This document shows positions 8,303 through 17,509 of a DNA stretch of 64,000 nucleotides, one piece after another. The DNA is taken from positions 75,730 to 139,729 of the forward strand of contig JBBRAO010000002.1 of the NCBI GenBank assembly GCA_038206725.1, read 5' to 3'. Source of the stretch: JBAXXL01 sp038206725 (GTDB lineage Bacteria; Bacteroidota; Ignavibacteria; Kapaibacteriales; UBA2268). The position numbers and the translations under genes were made by a program. The notes below the pieces were generated by a model. It saw only the letters and a list, made by a program, of their open reading frames with translations, did not search any database and had not been told where the DNA came from. The number at the start of each line of letters is the position of its first letter. Within the stretch, counting starts at the first letter, position 1.

Positions 8303-9682
8303 TTATTTTTTTCTTCGTAAGAATTTTGGGAGACCGAATCGGAAAGATTCGTTATTAACACGCATCGTTAGAAGTAGCCCCATAATTAAAATTATCGCAT
8401 TCCCAACCCACATACTAATTGTTGCCGGTATAACTCCCCTATCGGCAAATTTTTCACCGCCCATCAAAAATGCCCAATAAAAGATATAAAAGGCAAAACT
8501 TATACCGGCCGCAAAACCAAAATTACCTTTTTTGGACATAATTCCTAAAGGACATCCGACAAAAATAAATAAAATACAAGCTATCGGAATAGCGTATTTT
8601 TTTTGGATTTCGACGGTATATTGCTGAATGGTTTTATCTTGACCGTTCATACGATTAACATCGGTTGTTAATATGGACGATAATATTGAAGTTTGCTGCG
8701 ATACTCGTTGCGCGGCGACTTTTCTTGAAATTCCACCAAAGACTTTGTCGGTATATATAGCCTTTCCAAGGATTTGTTCAAAGGATTTTTGAGATGTTCC
8801 CAAAAAGAGATAGTCCAGATGCTCTCGTAGCGTCCGGTCAATTTTCTTTTTTGTGCTATCAACAATTTTTTGGGCATCCCAAACGATTTTTTCCATCGCT
8901 TTGATATTCATTTCCCTATCGTCGCGTCGGATATCTTCCTCGTCCGTTCTTGAAAATCCGAAGCCATAAGCCCAGCCGGTTAATTTATAATCCTCGAAAT
9001 CAATTCGCTTATATTGTCCTAAACGGTTTTGACGGAAGCTATGAATTTCACCATCCTGCATTTCAATTATGAAATGCGAGTAGTCCTTCGAAAACGACAT
9101 AGTGCCGGAATCGGCGGTAATAATATTTTGGTTGTTAGGATTTTTCTGTTCGTAAACAGTTAAGCCATAAAGTTTATTTGATGAAGTGTCAATCGTGCGG
9201 GCTAATATAGAATAACCTTCTATATCGTTCGAGAATTGCCCAGGCTCCAAAATCATTGTCGGCTTTGCTCTTTGCATATCACCGAAAAGCACTATTGCTT
9301 TGTGATTAGATTCGGGCAAAACCTCGTCGTTGAACCAGAACATAAACCAAGTGAGCAAAATACCTAAAATAACTACCGGGCGCATCATTTTATACAAACT
9401 TTCTCCACCGGCTTTTAAAACGGTGATTTCATTATTTGCGGACATTGTGCCGAAACCCATCACACAACCGAAAACAACTCCCATCGGCATAGAAATAACT
9501 GTCATCCAAGGAAGATTATAAATTACGAGTTGAACGAACAACCAATCGTCGAGACCTTTGCCGACGAACTTGTATAAGTTATTCATAAGAAACTGCATTA
9601 CGAATAGGAACACTATCGTAAAAGTGCCAAAGAAAAATGGTGCCGCTAAGTTGCGTAGTATGTATCTGCTGGTTATTTTCAT
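8303..9682 (-). CDS. LptF/LptG (YjgP/YjgQ) family permease
   Basis: Inner-membrane permease of the Lpt machine that moves lipopolysaccharide to the outer membrane. N-terminal start MKITSRYILRNLAAPFFFG is typical, followed by helices around residues 15-35, 55-80 and 100-120. A periplasmic beta-jellyroll (about 130-340) comes next, then three C-terminal helices with the hallmark AIPIACILFIFVGCPLGIM. It has 459 residues, longer than E. coli LptF/G (about 360) because of an inserted charged helical segment (about 235-330). Whether it is LptF or LptG cannot be decided. It ends seven bases from the stop of the convergent gene at 8295. Confidence 0.88.
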   Translation of the reverse strand: MKITSRYILRNLAAPFFFGTFTIVFLFVMQFLMNNLYKFVGKGLDDWLFVQLVIYNLPWMTVISMPMGVVFGCVMGFGTMSANNEITVLKAGGESLYKMMRPVVILGILLTWFMFWFNDEVLPESNHKAIVLFGDMQRAKPTMILEPGQFSNDIEGYSILARTIDTSSNKLYGLTVYEQKNPNNQNIITADSGTMSFSKDYSHFIIEMQDGEIHSFRQNRLGQYKRIDFEDYKLTGWAYGFGFSRTDEEDIRRDDREMNIKAMEKIVWDAQKIVDSTKKKIDRTLREHLDYLFLGTSQKSFEQILGKAIYTDKVFGGISRKVAAQRVSQQTSILSSILTTDVNRMNGQDKTIQQYTVEIQKKYAIPIACILFIFVGCPLGIMSKKGNFGFAAGISFAFYIFYWAFLMGGEKFADRGVIPATISMWVGNAIILIMGLLLTMRVNNESFRFGLPKFLRRKK

Positions 9683-9703
9683 CTATTTACATATTAATAT
9701 ACA

Positions 9704-9711
9704 CAAAATTA
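9704..9711 (-). promoter_or_regulatory. -7 promoter box TAATTTTG
   Basis: TAnnTTTG match on the minus strand, 21 bases before the permease ATG at 9682. Confidence 0.45.
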
Positions 9712-9723
9712 CAAAAAAAAACT

Positions 9724-9752
9724 TGTTATTTAAAAAAAAGTCATTATTTTTG
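9724..9752 (+). promoter_or_regulatory. Promoter of secG (TTG, N18, TATTTTTG)
   Basis: TTG at 9724-9726 and TATTTTTG at 9745-9752 with 18 bases between. This fits the Bacteroidota-type -33/-7 layout, 45 bases before the ATG. Confidence 0.55.
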
Positions 9753-9797
9753 AAGTTCCTGAAATAGACATTAATAAAAAAATATATAGGAAAAGAA

Positions 9798-10175
9798 ATG
9801 TACACATTATTTATGGTATTATTGTTCGTGCTTTCTGCAGTTTTGATGATAGTAGTTTTACTACAACCAAGCAAAGGCGATATGATTTCAACATTAGGCG
9901 GCATAGGCGGTCAATTTACTAGTGTATTCGGTGCTCGCGGCGGTATGGAAAAATTACATAAGATTACTGTAGGGCTTGCAATAGCGATAGTTGTATTATC
10001 AATTTTGGTTAACAAAGTTGGTTTGGATAGAAGCCAAGAAGCAGTTGCAAAACCAATCGTAGAAGGTACAAGCGTACCAACACAACGTAATCCTGTTATG
10101 CCTCCGGTACAACAAGCACAACCACAGCAACAACAAGCTCCGGCTCAACAAGCTCCACAACCTGCGAAAAAATAA
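9798..10175 (+). CDS. secG: Preprotein translocase subunit SecG
   Basis: Small inner-membrane partner of SecYE. Two hydrophobic helices (about 2-22 and 55-73) flank the conserved loop LLQPSKGDMISTLGGIGGQ, followed by FGARGGMEKLHKIT, typical for SecG. The C-terminal 40 residues are a proline/glutamine-rich tail (PPVQQAQPQQQQAPAQQ) that is not part of the core family and is probably disordered. AGGA lies five bases before the ATG. It is monocistronic, with its own promoter and a strong terminator. Confidence 0.94.
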   Translation: MYTLFMVLLFVLSAVLMIVVLLQPSKGDMISTLGGIGGQFTSVFGARGGMEKLHKITVGLAIAIVVLSILVNKVGLDRSQEAVAKPIVEGTSVPTQRNPVMPPVQQAQPQQQQAPAQQAPQPAKK

Positions 10176-10201
10176 TTTTTCACAGTTGAAAATTTATATT
10201 T

Positions 10202-10230
10202 AAAAGCCGAATCGAATAGATTCGGCTTTT
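10202..10230 (+). terminator. Rho-independent terminator of secG
   Basis: Twelve-bp perfect stem (10202-10213/10219-10230) with a five-base loop; the last four bases of the stem continue into a T run. The next gene, on the opposite strand, ends three bases later, so the hairpin may serve both. Confidence 0.85.
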
Positions 10231-10232
10231 TT

Positions 10233-11675
10233 TTATTTCTTTTCAATAATGCTCACACTTCGCTTACCGGAATAATTGAGCTTTTTATTCTTCTTAAGGT
10301 ATTCCGCCAAAATATCCGATACTTTAGCTTTATATTCCGTTTTCTTGCCTTTCAAATCAGCGGCATATACATTCACGGAATAATCATTAAGCGCTAACGA
10401 TATTTTTTTATTATCTTTTAATTCTTTGCCTGTTTTGTCTTTGATTTTGACCTTAATAACTTTCCCATTCTCAATATCCAATTCCGCTTTTCCACCGGAA
10501 ATTATCGATGGGCTGGCTTCTTCCATCTCCCAAGATTTTTTCATAATACCTTTCAGTTCTTCGATAGTAATACTTATTACCGTAACAGTATTTCCAAAAG
10601 GGAGCAATGACAAAATATCCTTTGTCTTGATGGCTCCTGTATCAATTTTATCAATCCGCATTCCGCCATAGTTTTGAAAAGCGAAGTCCGTTTTGTATTT
10701 ACTTTTCAGCGCGTCGCATATCAACAAACCCAGCTCGAATGGCTTCGTGATAGCTTTGTTTGTATGCGCTATCGTTTTGTTGAGTACAGGATCGTCATTA
10801 TATACATCTATGATTTTTTGAATTTCGAAGTCGGGTTTTATTCGAGCCAAATCGAACATTTCGCCGGTTATTCCTGTTAATGAATCATTGCTAAAGTGCA
10901 TTTTGATAATACCTGCATATTTCATATTACCATTAGTTTGTGTTATTGCGACACCGTTAACTCGCTTTGGTTCCATTATCAATGTATGTGTATGACCACC
11001 GATAATAAGATTAAATTGCGGGTATTTTAGCGCCAACAAACTGTCGGTAGAATATCCCAAATGTGTTAGTGCAATTAATGCGTTGGGTTTGCCCTCGACT
11101 TTCCTCAGAGCCCCTTCAATTGCCGAAAAAGATTCTTCGAACTTTATCCCGTTTAATTTATCGGGGGAACTTGACGGCATACCATTGGAGTTAACCTGCA
11201 AAGTGCCGATGACTGTCAAAATCAATCCATCAATATTAAATGAATATTGCCCTTGTATGGCTTTTAAAGAAGTGTTGGTATCATTGACTATGATGTTGGA
11301 TGATATATAAGGGAATTGTGACCTAAGGCGTAAATATTGAAGCGACTTTTGACCATAGTCAAATTCGTGATTGCCAAAGCAAGCCACATCGAAACCAATT
11401 TTATTCATCAATTCTATCATCGGCAGTCCTTTTGGATCATAAAAATCCACTATCGGATTGCCGCTAAAATAATCACCCGCGCCAAAAATTAATACATTCG
11501 GGTTACCTTTTTCCAAGCTGTCAACGAGCGATTTTAAACGTCCAAAGTTGTCAATTTGTGAATGTATATCGTTGAGATGTATTATAGTAACTGTCTTATC
11601 CGCCGAATTTGCCGACGGGCTTTGCGCGAGATTAGCAAAAAGAAATATAATTATATATGCTATAATTCGTTTCAT
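10233..11675 (-). CDS. Secreted 5'-nucleotidase / UshA-type metallophosphatase
   Basis: Signal peptide MKRIIAYIIIFLFANLAQSPSANS, then a calcineurin-like phosphoesterase domain. Its metal-binding motifs are LNDIHSQ (about residue 34), GAGDYFSG (about 66), CFGNHEFDYG (about 100), LTHLGYS and GGHTHT. The C-terminal 5'-nucleotidase domain (about 310-450) contains FQNYGGMRID and SLLPFGNTV. It probably hydrolyses nucleotides or nucleotide sugars in the periplasm. Length 480 fits the family, and there is no C-terminal anchor. It is divergent from ctpA; the two ATG codons are 85 bases apart. Confidence 0.88.
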   Translation of the reverse strand: MKRIIAYIIIFLFANLAQSPSANSADKTVTIIHLNDIHSQIDNFGRLKSLVDSLEKGNPNVLIFGAGDYFSGNPIVDFYDPKGLPMIELMNKIGFDVACFGNHEFDYGQKSLQYLRLRSQFPYISSNIIVNDTNTSLKAIQGQYSFNIDGLILTVIGTLQVNSNGMPSSSPDKLNGIKFEESFSAIEGALRKVEGKPNALIALTHLGYSTDSLLALKYPQFNLIIGGHTHTLIMEPKRVNGVAITQTNGNMKYAGIIKMHFSNDSLTGITGEMFDLARIKPDFEIQKIIDVYNDDPVLNKTIAHTNKAITKPFELGLLICDALKSKYKTDFAFQNYGGMRIDKIDTGAIKTKDILSLLPFGNTVTVISITIEELKGIMKKSWEMEEASPSIISGGKAELDIENGKVIKVKIKDKTGKELKDNKKISLALNDYSVNVYAADLKGKKTEYKAKVSDILAEYLKKNKKLNYSGKRSVSIIEKK

Positions 11676-11723
11676 AAATGTTCCTTTTGTAAAAGTCAGA
11701 TGTTTAAATATAATAAATTTTTA

Positions 11724-11731
11724 TATTTTTG
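11724..11731 (+). promoter_or_regulatory. -7 promoter box TATTTTTG
   Basis: Exact TAnnTTTG match 29 bases before the ATG at 11761. It supports that start over further-upstream in-frame codons. Confidence 0.5.
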
Positions 11732-11760
11732 ACTATAAATTTTTAACATTTTGGTATAAA

Positions 11761-13401
11761 ATGAGAAAACTGTTTTTATTTTTTTTGCTGTTGATCAGCA
11801 TAAATCCGCTCCCTGCAGAGCCCGTTGATAAATACTCGGAGATTAATCAATCTTTTGAACTGTACGGTGAATTATATAGAGCACTTCTAAATAATTATGT
11901 TTTAGAGCTCAGTCCCGAGGAATTGACAAATTCAGCCATCAAGGGCATACTTGGTTCTCTTGACCCATATACGGAATATTATTCGGAAAAAGAAAAGACC
12001 GACGTCGAAAAAATGACCCAAGGAACTTATGTTGGATTCGGAGTTACAGTTACTTCTATAGATTCTTCAATAGTAATAGAGAACGTCTTGGAAGGTTTCT
12101 CAGCATATAAAAACGGTGTTCGTCCGGGCGATATATTGTATAAAATTGATTCGACTATAGTTATAAATTTGAATATCGACAGTTTAGGGGTTTACACAGG
12201 TGGTACTCCATCTTCTATAGCCGATGTTTGGTTTATTCGCGGAAAAGATACTATAATGAAACAACTCACCCGAGAAAAAGTCGAGCGCAAAGACGTTGTT
12301 TATAGTGGGTTTATTAATGATAGTATAGCATACGTCGGATTAAGTGGTTTCACTAAAACAGCCGCTTATGAAATGAGGGGTGCCTTGAACGCGTTGAAAA
12401 GAATCCGTAAACCGGCGGGTATAATATTGGATTTGCGTAACAATCCGGGGGGCTTGGTTCAATCAGCCGTTGCTATTTGCGAGCTATTTTTACAGCAAGG
12501 GGATATGGTAGTCTCAATAAAGGGCAACAATGAAGACAATGATAGCGAATTTAAAACGTTTTTGCCACCTGATATGCCCGATATAAGACTTGCCGTTCTA
12601 ATTAATGGAGGTAGTGCTAGTGCTTCGGAAATTGTAGCCGGTGCCATTCAGGATTTAGATAGGGGGGTTGTTTTGGGTACGCGCTCTTTCGGCAAGGGCT
12701 TAGTGCAATCTTTTTTCGCGCTTCCGTTTAAAGCACAGATGAAAATTACAACTGCGCGATACTATACACCTTCCGGCAGATGCATCCAACGACGAAATTT
12801 TGCTGATGCCTACCAAAAAAATAACGGTTTTGTTGAAGACACCAATAATATTGTCGAAAGAATTTTCAAAACTAAAAATGGACGCGAGGTAAAAGAATCT
12901 CACGGCATTGACCCTGATTCATTGATCTTACCTGAAAAATTCGCCGATTATTTATACGATTTATCCGATAAACATAAGTTTTTTAGATTTGGAACAATCT
13001 ACACCGCTAAATTGGACACCTTACCAAAGAACTTTGCTGTTACTGAAAATATTATTGCTGATTTCAAGAAATATCTTGATTCTACAAATTATGAATATGA
13101 AACTGAAGAAGTAAGATTACTGAGGATGTTGAAAGATAAAGCTATGGAATCGCAAGCCGATGCCAAGATATTAGCCGATATAGAAGACCTTAATGCTCGT
13201 TTTATAGTTCGCCAAACCGAAGCGTTTAATAAGAATAAAGATATTATAAAAAAAGCATTGGATCAGGAAATCTTTGGCCGCTTCAATCCTGATAGAAAAA
13301 TAATTGAAAGATTGATCCCAACTGATATTTTGGTGAAATCAGCGTGCGAGATTTTAGTAGGGAAAGCATATAACGAGATGCTAAAGAAGAAAATTAATTA
13401 G
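11761..13401 (+). CDS. C-terminal processing peptidase, S41 family (CtpA-like)
   Basis: Exported serine protease that trims or degrades envelope proteins. The frame is open further upstream, but the ATG at 11761 begins a signal peptide (MRKLFLFFLLLISINPLPAEP) and follows a promoter box, so I chose it. A PDZ domain covers about residues 95-175 (GVRPGDILYKID). The S41 core has LRNNPGGL, then GGSASASEIVAGA at 283 with the catalytic serine, and SFGKG with the catalytic Lys312. ARYYTPSGRCIQ follows, as in other CtpA proteins. The C-terminal 150 residues are a charged helical extension. A set of membrane transporters follows, starting 10 bases downstream. Confidence 0.92.
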   Translation: MRKLFLFFLLLISINPLPAEPVDKYSEINQSFELYGELYRALLNNYVLELSPEELTNSAIKGILGSLDPYTEYYSEKEKTDVEKMTQGTYVGFGVTVTSIDSSIVIENVLEGFSAYKNGVRPGDILYKIDSTIVINLNIDSLGVYTGGTPSSIADVWFIRGKDTIMKQLTREKVERKDVVYSGFINDSIAYVGLSGFTKTAAYEMRGALNALKRIRKPAGIILDLRNNPGGLVQSAVAICELFLQQGDMVVSIKGNNEDNDSEFKTFLPPDMPDIRLAVLINGGSASASEIVAGAIQDLDRGVVLGTRSFGKGLVQSFFALPFKAQMKITTARYYTPSGRCIQRRNFADAYQKNNGFVEDTNNIVERIFKTKNGREVKESHGIDPDSLILPEKFADYLYDLSDKHKFFRFGTIYTAKLDTLPKNFAVTENIIADFKKYLDSTNYEYETEEVRLLRMLKDKAMESQADAKILADIEDLNARFIVRQTEAFNKNKDIIKKALDQEIFGRFNPDRKIIERLIPTDILVKSACEILVGKAYNEMLKKKIN

Positions 13402-13411
13402 AGAGTAATAA

Positions 13412-14368
13412 ATGTTAACTTATATTTTATTTGTCATTGGATTCGTAATACTAATAAAAGGTGCGTCTTTTTTAGTGGATGGCGCGTCTTCGATTGCTAA
13501 AAAGCTAAATATATCGAACTTGGCAATAGGTTTGACAGTAGTAGCATTTGGCACTTCCGCGCCGGAACTATTCGTCAATATTTCCGCGAGTATAAAGGGT
13601 AACGCATCGATAGCCATTGGTAATATTTTAGGGTCAAACATTGCCAATATTCTTCTTATTTTGGGAATATCCGCAATTATTTATCCACTCGCGGTTCAAA
13701 AATCTACTATTTCAAAGGAAATTCCATTTAGTTTGTTGGCGGCATTAATATTGGGGATTCTTGCAAACGACCTGCTGATTGATCATAGAGGAATATCAGA
13801 ATTAACGAGAAGTGATGGACTGGTTCTTATTGGATTCTTCATCATATTTATGTATTATGTTATTTCCATTTCAAAAGACACCGAATACAATAGTGACAGC
13901 GAGATTAAGCAAATAAGCAATATCAAATCAGGGGCATATATAATTATAGGTTTAGTGGGATTGACTTTGGGAGGTTTCTGGATTGTCAATGGAGCGGTCA
14001 AAATTGCAAATATCTTTGGAGTAAGTGAATATATGATAGGTCTTACGGTAGTCGCATTAGGGACTTCGCTTCCTGAACTTGCTACTTCAGCTGTCGCCGC
14101 CTACAAGAAGAATACTGACATAGCTATTGGAAATGTGGTGGGCTCAAATATTTTTAACATATTTTGGATTCTGGGGCTTAGCTCTATAATAAAACCATTA
14201 CCATTTCAACCTTCCGGCAATATTGATATTGTTATGACTATTTTAGCCAGTATTTTACTATTTGTATTTCTAATAATCGGGAAAAAGCACGTATTGCAAA
14301 AATGGCAGGGTGTGCTATTCCTACTGATATATGCCGCTTATATAGTATATTTGATAATGAGAGGTTAA
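13412..14368 (+). CDS. Na+/Ca2+ exchanger-family antiporter (copy 1)
   Basis: Inner-membrane calcium/sodium antiporter (YrbG type) of about ten helices. The two inverted alpha-repeats are visible as AFGTSAPELFVNISA (about residue 47) followed by GNILGSNIANILLILG, and ALGTSLPELATSAVAAY (about 214) followed by GNVVGSNIFNIFWILG. These carry the acidic ion-binding residues. It starts 10 bases after ctpA behind GAGAG and is probably cotranscribed with it. A second, closely similar gene follows after a 105-base gap. The ion is inferred from the family. Confidence 0.92.
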   Translation: MLTYILFVIGFVILIKGASFLVDGASSIAKKLNISNLAIGLTVVAFGTSAPELFVNISASIKGNASIAIGNILGSNIANILLILGISAIIYPLAVQKSTISKEIPFSLLAALILGILANDLLIDHRGISELTRSDGLVLIGFFIIFMYYVISISKDTEYNSDSEIKQISNIKSGAYIIIGLVGLTLGGFWIVNGAVKIANIFGVSEYMIGLTVVALGTSLPELATSAVAAYKKNTDIAIGNVVGSNIFNIFWILGLSSIIKPLPFQPSGNIDIVMTILASILLFVFLIIGKKHVLQKWQGVLFLLIYAAYIVYLIMRG

Positions 14369-14473
14369 AAAATATTCATAGTATGAATAATACAAAATAC
14401 TGTGAACGAGAATTTAGATTGAAATAAAAGAAAACATTTATTTTGAAAATTAGGATTATTGGAAATAGCCGAT

Positions 14474-15430
14474 ATGTTCATATATATACTATTCTTACTT
14501 GGATTTCTTGTACTCGTAAAAGGAGCGGATTTATTGGTTGATGGCGCGACGTCCATTGCTAATAAATTAAAAATATCGAACTTAGTAATAGGTTTAACAA
14601 TCGTAGCTTTTGGCACGTCAGCTCCCGAAATGTTTATCAATATCACCGCCAGTCTTCGAGATAGTTCAGGAATTGCCATTGGTAACATTCTCGGCAGTAA
14701 TATTGCAAACATTCTCTTGATATTAGGGGTGTCGGCAATGATATATCCTTTAGCCGTTCAGCGTACAACTATCACCAAGGAAATACCATTAAGTTTATTA
14801 GCCGCTTTAGTACTTGGTATTCTTCTTAATGACCAATTAATTGACCACAATGCATTATCGGTACTATCAAGAAGTGATGGGCTTATCCTTATTGCCTTCT
14901 TTGTTATTTTTATGTATTATATTTTCAGCATTGCCAAAAAAGCCGATGTTAAAAAAAATGATGGTTTTAAAGAATTAAGTAACTTTAAATCAGCGTTATA
15001 TCTTTTGTTGGGTATGTTAGGATTGGTCATTGGCGGGACGTGGATTATAAATGGTGCTGTGAAAATCGCCAATCAATTTGGGGTAAGCGAATATTTAATT
15101 GGCTTGACAGTAATTGCATTAGGTACTTCATTGCCGGAACTTGCCACATCGACTGTAGCCGCTTATAAGAAAAATGCAGATATAGCGATAGGAAATGTGA
15201 TTGGTTCAAGTATCTTTAATATATTTTGGGTTTTGGGTATCAGCTCGATAATTAAACCCTTACCTTTCAACAAAGCAGGCAACTCCGATGTGTTTATGGT
15301 AATTGTTGCCAATTTACTTTTATTAGTTTTCTTATTCATCGGCAAAAAGCGCGTTTTGCAAAAGTGGCAAGGAATATTGTTCCTAACGCTTTATATAGGT
15401 TATATGGTATTTTTAATATTAAAAGGGTAA
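14474..15430 (+). CDS. Na+/Ca2+ exchanger-family antiporter (copy 2, tandem duplicate)
   Basis: Aligns end to end with the gene before it, without gaps longer than a few residues, and is identical at roughly two thirds of positions by eye. It has the same repeats, GTSAPEMFINITA and GTSLPELATSTVAAY. I chose the ATG at 14474 because MFIYILF matches MLTYILF of copy 1; an in-frame TTG at 14459 would add five unmatched residues. Both copies keep the alpha-repeat residues, so both look functional. A difference is GSSIFNIFW here against GSNIFNIFW in copy 1. The two may work as a heteromer or differ in ion preference; this is inference. Confidence 0.92.
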   Translation: MFIYILFLLGFLVLVKGADLLVDGATSIANKLKISNLVIGLTIVAFGTSAPEMFINITASLRDSSGIAIGNILGSNIANILLILGVSAMIYPLAVQRTTITKEIPLSLLAALVLGILLNDQLIDHNALSVLSRSDGLILIAFFVIFMYYIFSIAKKADVKKNDGFKELSNFKSALYLLLGMLGLVIGGTWIINGAVKIANQFGVSEYLIGLTVIALGTSLPELATSTVAAYKKNADIAIGNVIGSSIFNIFWVLGISSIIKPLPFNKAGNSDVFMVIVANLLLLVFLFIGKKRVLQKWQGILFLTLYIGYMVFLILKG

Positions 15431-15448
15431 TTTATAAAGTATTTTTAT

Positions 15449-15456
15449 TAAATTTG
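15449..15456 (+). promoter_or_regulatory. -7 promoter box TAAATTTG
   Basis: TAnnTTTG match 65 bases before the DUF389 gene. Confidence 0.4.
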
Positions 15457-15521
15457 AAAATAGATTTTACCTTAAGTCGTAAAAAGTAATTTAAGAAATA
15501 ATTAATGAAGTACATAGTACG

Positions 15522-16877
15522 ATGAAACAAAAAGCCCACTATATGGCTCTCTTTTTGAAAGATAGATTTAATATTAGTCACGAACAAGATGACAAAATTA
15601 ATACTATAACATCAATCGAAAATGGAGTGGAATTCAAAGGTGTAAAACTATGGACGCTGATATTTGCTATATTTGTTGCTTCCGTAGGTTTAAATATAAA
15701 TTCAACCGCGGTTATTATCGGAGCAATGCTTATTTCGCCATTAATGGGACCGATAATGGGATTAGGTCTCAGCGTGGGGATTTCCGATTTCACCCTGTTA
15801 AAAAAATCTTTAAATAACTTATCAATTGCAGTAATAATAAGTGTTATAACATCGGCTATTTATTTTTTAATAAGTCCACTAAATGAAGCACAATCCGAAT
15901 TACTCGCCAGAACTACTCCAACAATTTATGATGTTTTAATAGCACTTTTTGGCGGTCTTGCAGGAATAGTCGCTGGTGCTACTAAAGAAAAAGGGAATGC
16001 GATACCGGGTGTTGCTATAGCGACGGCTATAATGCCACCACTTTGCACCGCGGGTTTTGGATTAGCGACAGGTAATCTATACTATTTTTTCGGCGCTATG
16101 TATTTATTTTTTATAAATACTGTAATGATTAGTTTATCAACTTATTTAGTAGTTCGTTTTTTGAAATTTCCTTTTAAACAAATTATTGATAGAGCTCAAT
16201 CTAATAAAGTAAGAAAATCTATTTATATCGTTGTTTTAGTAACTGTATTGCCCAGCATTTATTTTGCCTATCAAATTATTGAACAAACGATATTTAAATC
16301 TAACGCTATAAATTTTGTTAACGAAGAAATGATCTTTGACAAAACTCAAATCATTAGTAAAAAATATATTTATAACAGAACGGGCAGCAATAAAATCGAG
16401 ATGGTTTTAATTGGCGAAAACATTAATAACGATAAGCTTCTAAAGTTAGAAAGAAAACTAAAAGACTACAAATTGGGTAAAACAAAACTCGAACTGAAAC
16501 AAGGGATGAGTGATGCCGCAAAAGTGGATGTAAACCAAATAAAAACAGGAATCATTGAAGAAATATATCATAAAAATGAAGTTACTATCCAAGATAAAGA
16601 CAAAAAAATAAGATTGTTAGAAAATGAAATAAATAAGAATCAAATCAACATTCCGTTAGAATCAATTAGCGATGAAATAAAGGCGATAAATCCTAAAATA
16701 TTAAAATTCACAGCTTTTAAAGCACTAATTCGCGATATTGACAAAAATACAAATGATACAACAATAATAGCATATATATCGTCAAGGCGCAAACTTTCTT
16801 CTCACGAAAAAAAGGTTCTCAACAATTGGTTAATCGAACGTCTGAAATATGAAAACGTAAAAATATTAACTCACTAA
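15522..16877 (+). CDS. DUF389 family membrane protein
   Basis: The N-terminal half has the DUF389 core: a helix pair around SVGLNINSTAVIIGAMLISP and LMGPIMGLGLSVG, then LIALFGGLAGIVAGATKEKG and GVAIATAIMPPLCTAGFGLA, about six helices to residue 245. The C-terminal half (about 255-451) is a soluble, lysine-rich, partly coiled region (IQDKDKKIRLLENEINKNQ) predicted to lie outside the membrane. The biochemical role of DUF389 is not established. It sits next to the two antiporters but has its own promoter box and a 91-base gap, so a shared role in ion handling is only a guess. Confidence 0.85.
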   Translation: MKQKAHYMALFLKDRFNISHEQDDKINTITSIENGVEFKGVKLWTLIFAIFVASVGLNINSTAVIIGAMLISPLMGPIMGLGLSVGISDFTLLKKSLNNLSIAVIISVITSAIYFLISPLNEAQSELLARTTPTIYDVLIALFGGLAGIVAGATKEKGNAIPGVAIATAIMPPLCTAGFGLATGNLYYFFGAMYLFFINTVMISLSTYLVVRFLKFPFKQIIDRAQSNKVRKSIYIVVLVTVLPSIYFAYQIIEQTIFKSNAINFVNEEMIFDKTQIISKKYIYNRTGSNKIEMVLIGENINNDKLLKLERKLKDYKLGKTKLELKQGMSDAAKVDVNQIKTGIIEEIYHKNEVTIQDKDKKIRLLENEINKNQINIPLESISDEIKAINPKILKFTAFKALIRDIDKNTNDTTIIAYISSRRKLSSHEKKVLNNWLIERLKYENVKILTH

Positions 16878-16888
16878 TGTAAAATTGA

Positions 16889-17011
16889 GAGAAAAAAAAA
16901 ATTACTTTCTCTCGTGCAACTTGGGATGAGGCGCATAAAATCGAATACTATCGGGAAGTTTTAGAAGCCGAAAGAAGGCAAGAGCATAGAAACGAAGTTC
17001 ACAAAAAATAA
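16889..17011 (+). pseudogene. Short open segment, possibly a remnant of a gene end
   Basis: Between the DUF389 gene and the next gene a frame without ATG, GTG or TTG runs from a TGA at 16886 to TAA at 17011. It reads like protein: TFSRATWDEAHKIEY, then EVLEAERRQEHRNEVHKK. A ten-A run (16892-16901) lies at its start and could hide a frameshift from the TTG at 16885. It may be the decayed end of a gene or an unannotated small protein. Weak call. Confidence 0.25.
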
Positions 17012-17025
17012 ATAATGAGGATTTT

Positions 17026-17463
17026 ATGGAAAGAGTTAAAATTTACAGGATTAAAAAGCAAAGTACAAAAAACTTTATGATTATCGGTGCGGTTTTATTA
17101 GTAACCGGTGTGATACTATCTTTAAGATTCAAAGTTGATGGGATTGGTTCTCAGATTTTACCATTTAATATGATGTATCTGCCATTTACAAGTGTGGGTT
17201 TCATATTAATAATACTGGGGTATTTGGCACTAAAGAATGACAAATATTTCTTCGAATGGGATGATGTTGAAATATCATACCTTCTTCCCGGGCAGGCACT
17301 AATTGAGAAAATTAAAATCTCCGAGATCAAGGATGTTTCTATCCAAGCATTCTTTATCAAGATTAAATTATCCGACCGCGAAAAAATATTGAATCTTGCG
17401 AACATCGAATATGCCGAATTCCAGAGAATTAAAGGAATGTTCGAAGAGAAAAAAGCTCAATAA
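17026..17463 (+). CDS. Small membrane protein with PH-like domain, unknown function
   Basis: 145 residues. GAGG is five bases before the ATG. Two transmembrane helices (about 18-34, FMIIGAVLLVTGVILSL, and 52-70, PFTSVGFILIILGYLAL) form a hairpin. A C-terminal domain of about 70 residues follows with beta pattern (YFFEWDDVEISYLL, KIKISEIKDVSIQAFFIKIKL) ending in a helix (YAEFQRIKGMFEEKKAQ). This layout, two helices then a PH-like sandwich, resembles bacterial PH-domain membrane proteins. No motif gives an activity. Confidence 0.75.
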   Translation: MERVKIYRIKKQSTKNFMIIGAVLLVTGVILSLRFKVDGIGSQILPFNMMYLPFTSVGFILIILGYLALKNDKYFFEWDDVEISYLLPGQALIEKIKISEIKDVSIQAFFIKIKLSDREKILNLANIEYAEFQRIKGMFEEKKAQ

Positions 17464-17509
17464 TTAATCATAATTTACTTTTAAAACACTAAACTACTCT
17501 ATGTGTTTT

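Noticed and set aside
11548..11760. N-terminal extension of ctpA from 11548
   Set aside because: The extra 71 codons overlap the divergent nucleotidase gene and its promoter zone, and the signal peptide begins at the ATG at 11761.
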